This document shows positions 13,644 to 13,815 of a DNA stretch of 13,815 nt, piece by piece. Each line of letters starts with the position of its first letter. Position 1 is the first letter of the stretch. The stretch comes from Rhodospirillaceae bacterium (GTDB lineage Bacteria; Pseudomonadota; Alphaproteobacteria; Rhodospirillales; 2-02-FULL-58-16). The position numbers were made by a program, and so were the translations under genes. The stretch is taken from positions 1-13,815 of the forward strand of contig DUZD01000045.1 in assembly GCA_013349695.1 (NCBI GenBank), in the 5' to 3' direction. The notes below the pieces were generated by a model, which ran no database searches, was not told the DNA's origin, and was given only the letters and a program-made list of their open reading frames with translations.

Positions 13644-13815
13644 GGCCCTTTTTCAGGCTCCTCGACGCTGTAAGGCGATCACATTCGATCGGAAAATATC
13701 TAGTACACCCCGGCGGGATTCCTGACCCCATACGATCGCTTTTCCCGCTCTCCCGGTAGGAGCGGACGCGCCGGCGATGCGGGTACATCGTCAAGCGTTC
13801 TCGACGCCCCGGGAG
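13644..13815. other. Non-coding end of window
   Basis: No gene is supported in these 172 bases. A 6-bp GC hairpin (CCGCTC 13745-13750 with GAGCGG 13760-13765) is present, without a T-run. GCGATC (13675-13680) and GATCGC (13735-13740) form a separated inverted repeat. The weak hairpin just after the stop (GAGG 13642-13645 with CCTC downstream, T-rich loop) is too poor to call a terminator. A minus-strand open frame here has no family features. Confidence 0.4.

Noticed and set aside
13567..13794. Minus-strand 75-codon open frame at the window end
   Set aside because: It overlaps the end of the response regulator, has no ribosome-binding site that I can see and no family features.

Overview
The window looks like a chromosomal segment of a GC-rich alphaproteobacterium, probably Rhodospirillales-like. 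I infer this from protein resemblance, codon use and two gene orders that I recognise from that class: pdhC-lpdA-lipA-COQ10/ratA beside cinA/pncC, and slt divergent from dapA-smpB. I see no IS element, tRNA, rRNA, CRISPR array or phage gene.

Bases 1-4900, plus strand: the 3' part of the pyruvate dehydrogenase E2 gene, lpdA (E3), an arsM-type arsenite methyltransferase, lipA (lipoyl synthase) and a COQ10/RatA START-like protein. E2, E3 and LipA form one functional unit, since LipA makes the lipoyl group that E2 carries and E3 reoxidises. The arsM-like gene sits inside this unit. Trivalent arsenic poisons dihydrolipoyl groups, so the placement may be functional.

Bases 4891-5930, minus strand: pgpA and pncC (CinA C-terminal domain) with TGATG coupling. 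pncC overlaps the convergent COQ10/ratA gene tail to tail by 10 bp.

Bases 5904-8100, plus strand: a roughly 340-bp leader, then a membrane-anchored M23 (LytM) endopeptidase overlapping a bactofilin gene, a known cell-shape pairing. The leader holds a possible H-type pseudoknot and a 12-codon leader ORF with a good Shine-Dalgarno, whose stop overlaps the peptidase start as ATGA.

Bases 8101-11044, minus strand: a Slt-type lytic transglycosylase with a GTG start, followed by a HAD type II dehalogenase-like protein that has lost its nucleophilic Asp and catalytic Lys. Bases 11045-11319 are a divergent control region with a long inverted repeat that overlaps the slt ribosome-binding site.

Bases 11320-13643, plus strand: dapA, smpB and an unusual response regulator. 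Its receiver domain is split over two frames by one extra base near 12797. When joined, it is followed by a transmembrane helix and a C-terminal domain I do not recognise. The last 172 bases carry no gene I can support.

The strongest leads are the arsM insertion in the lipoyl cluster, the catalytically stripped HAD protein, the frameshifted membrane-anchored receiver, and the structured leaders of the M23 and slt genes.
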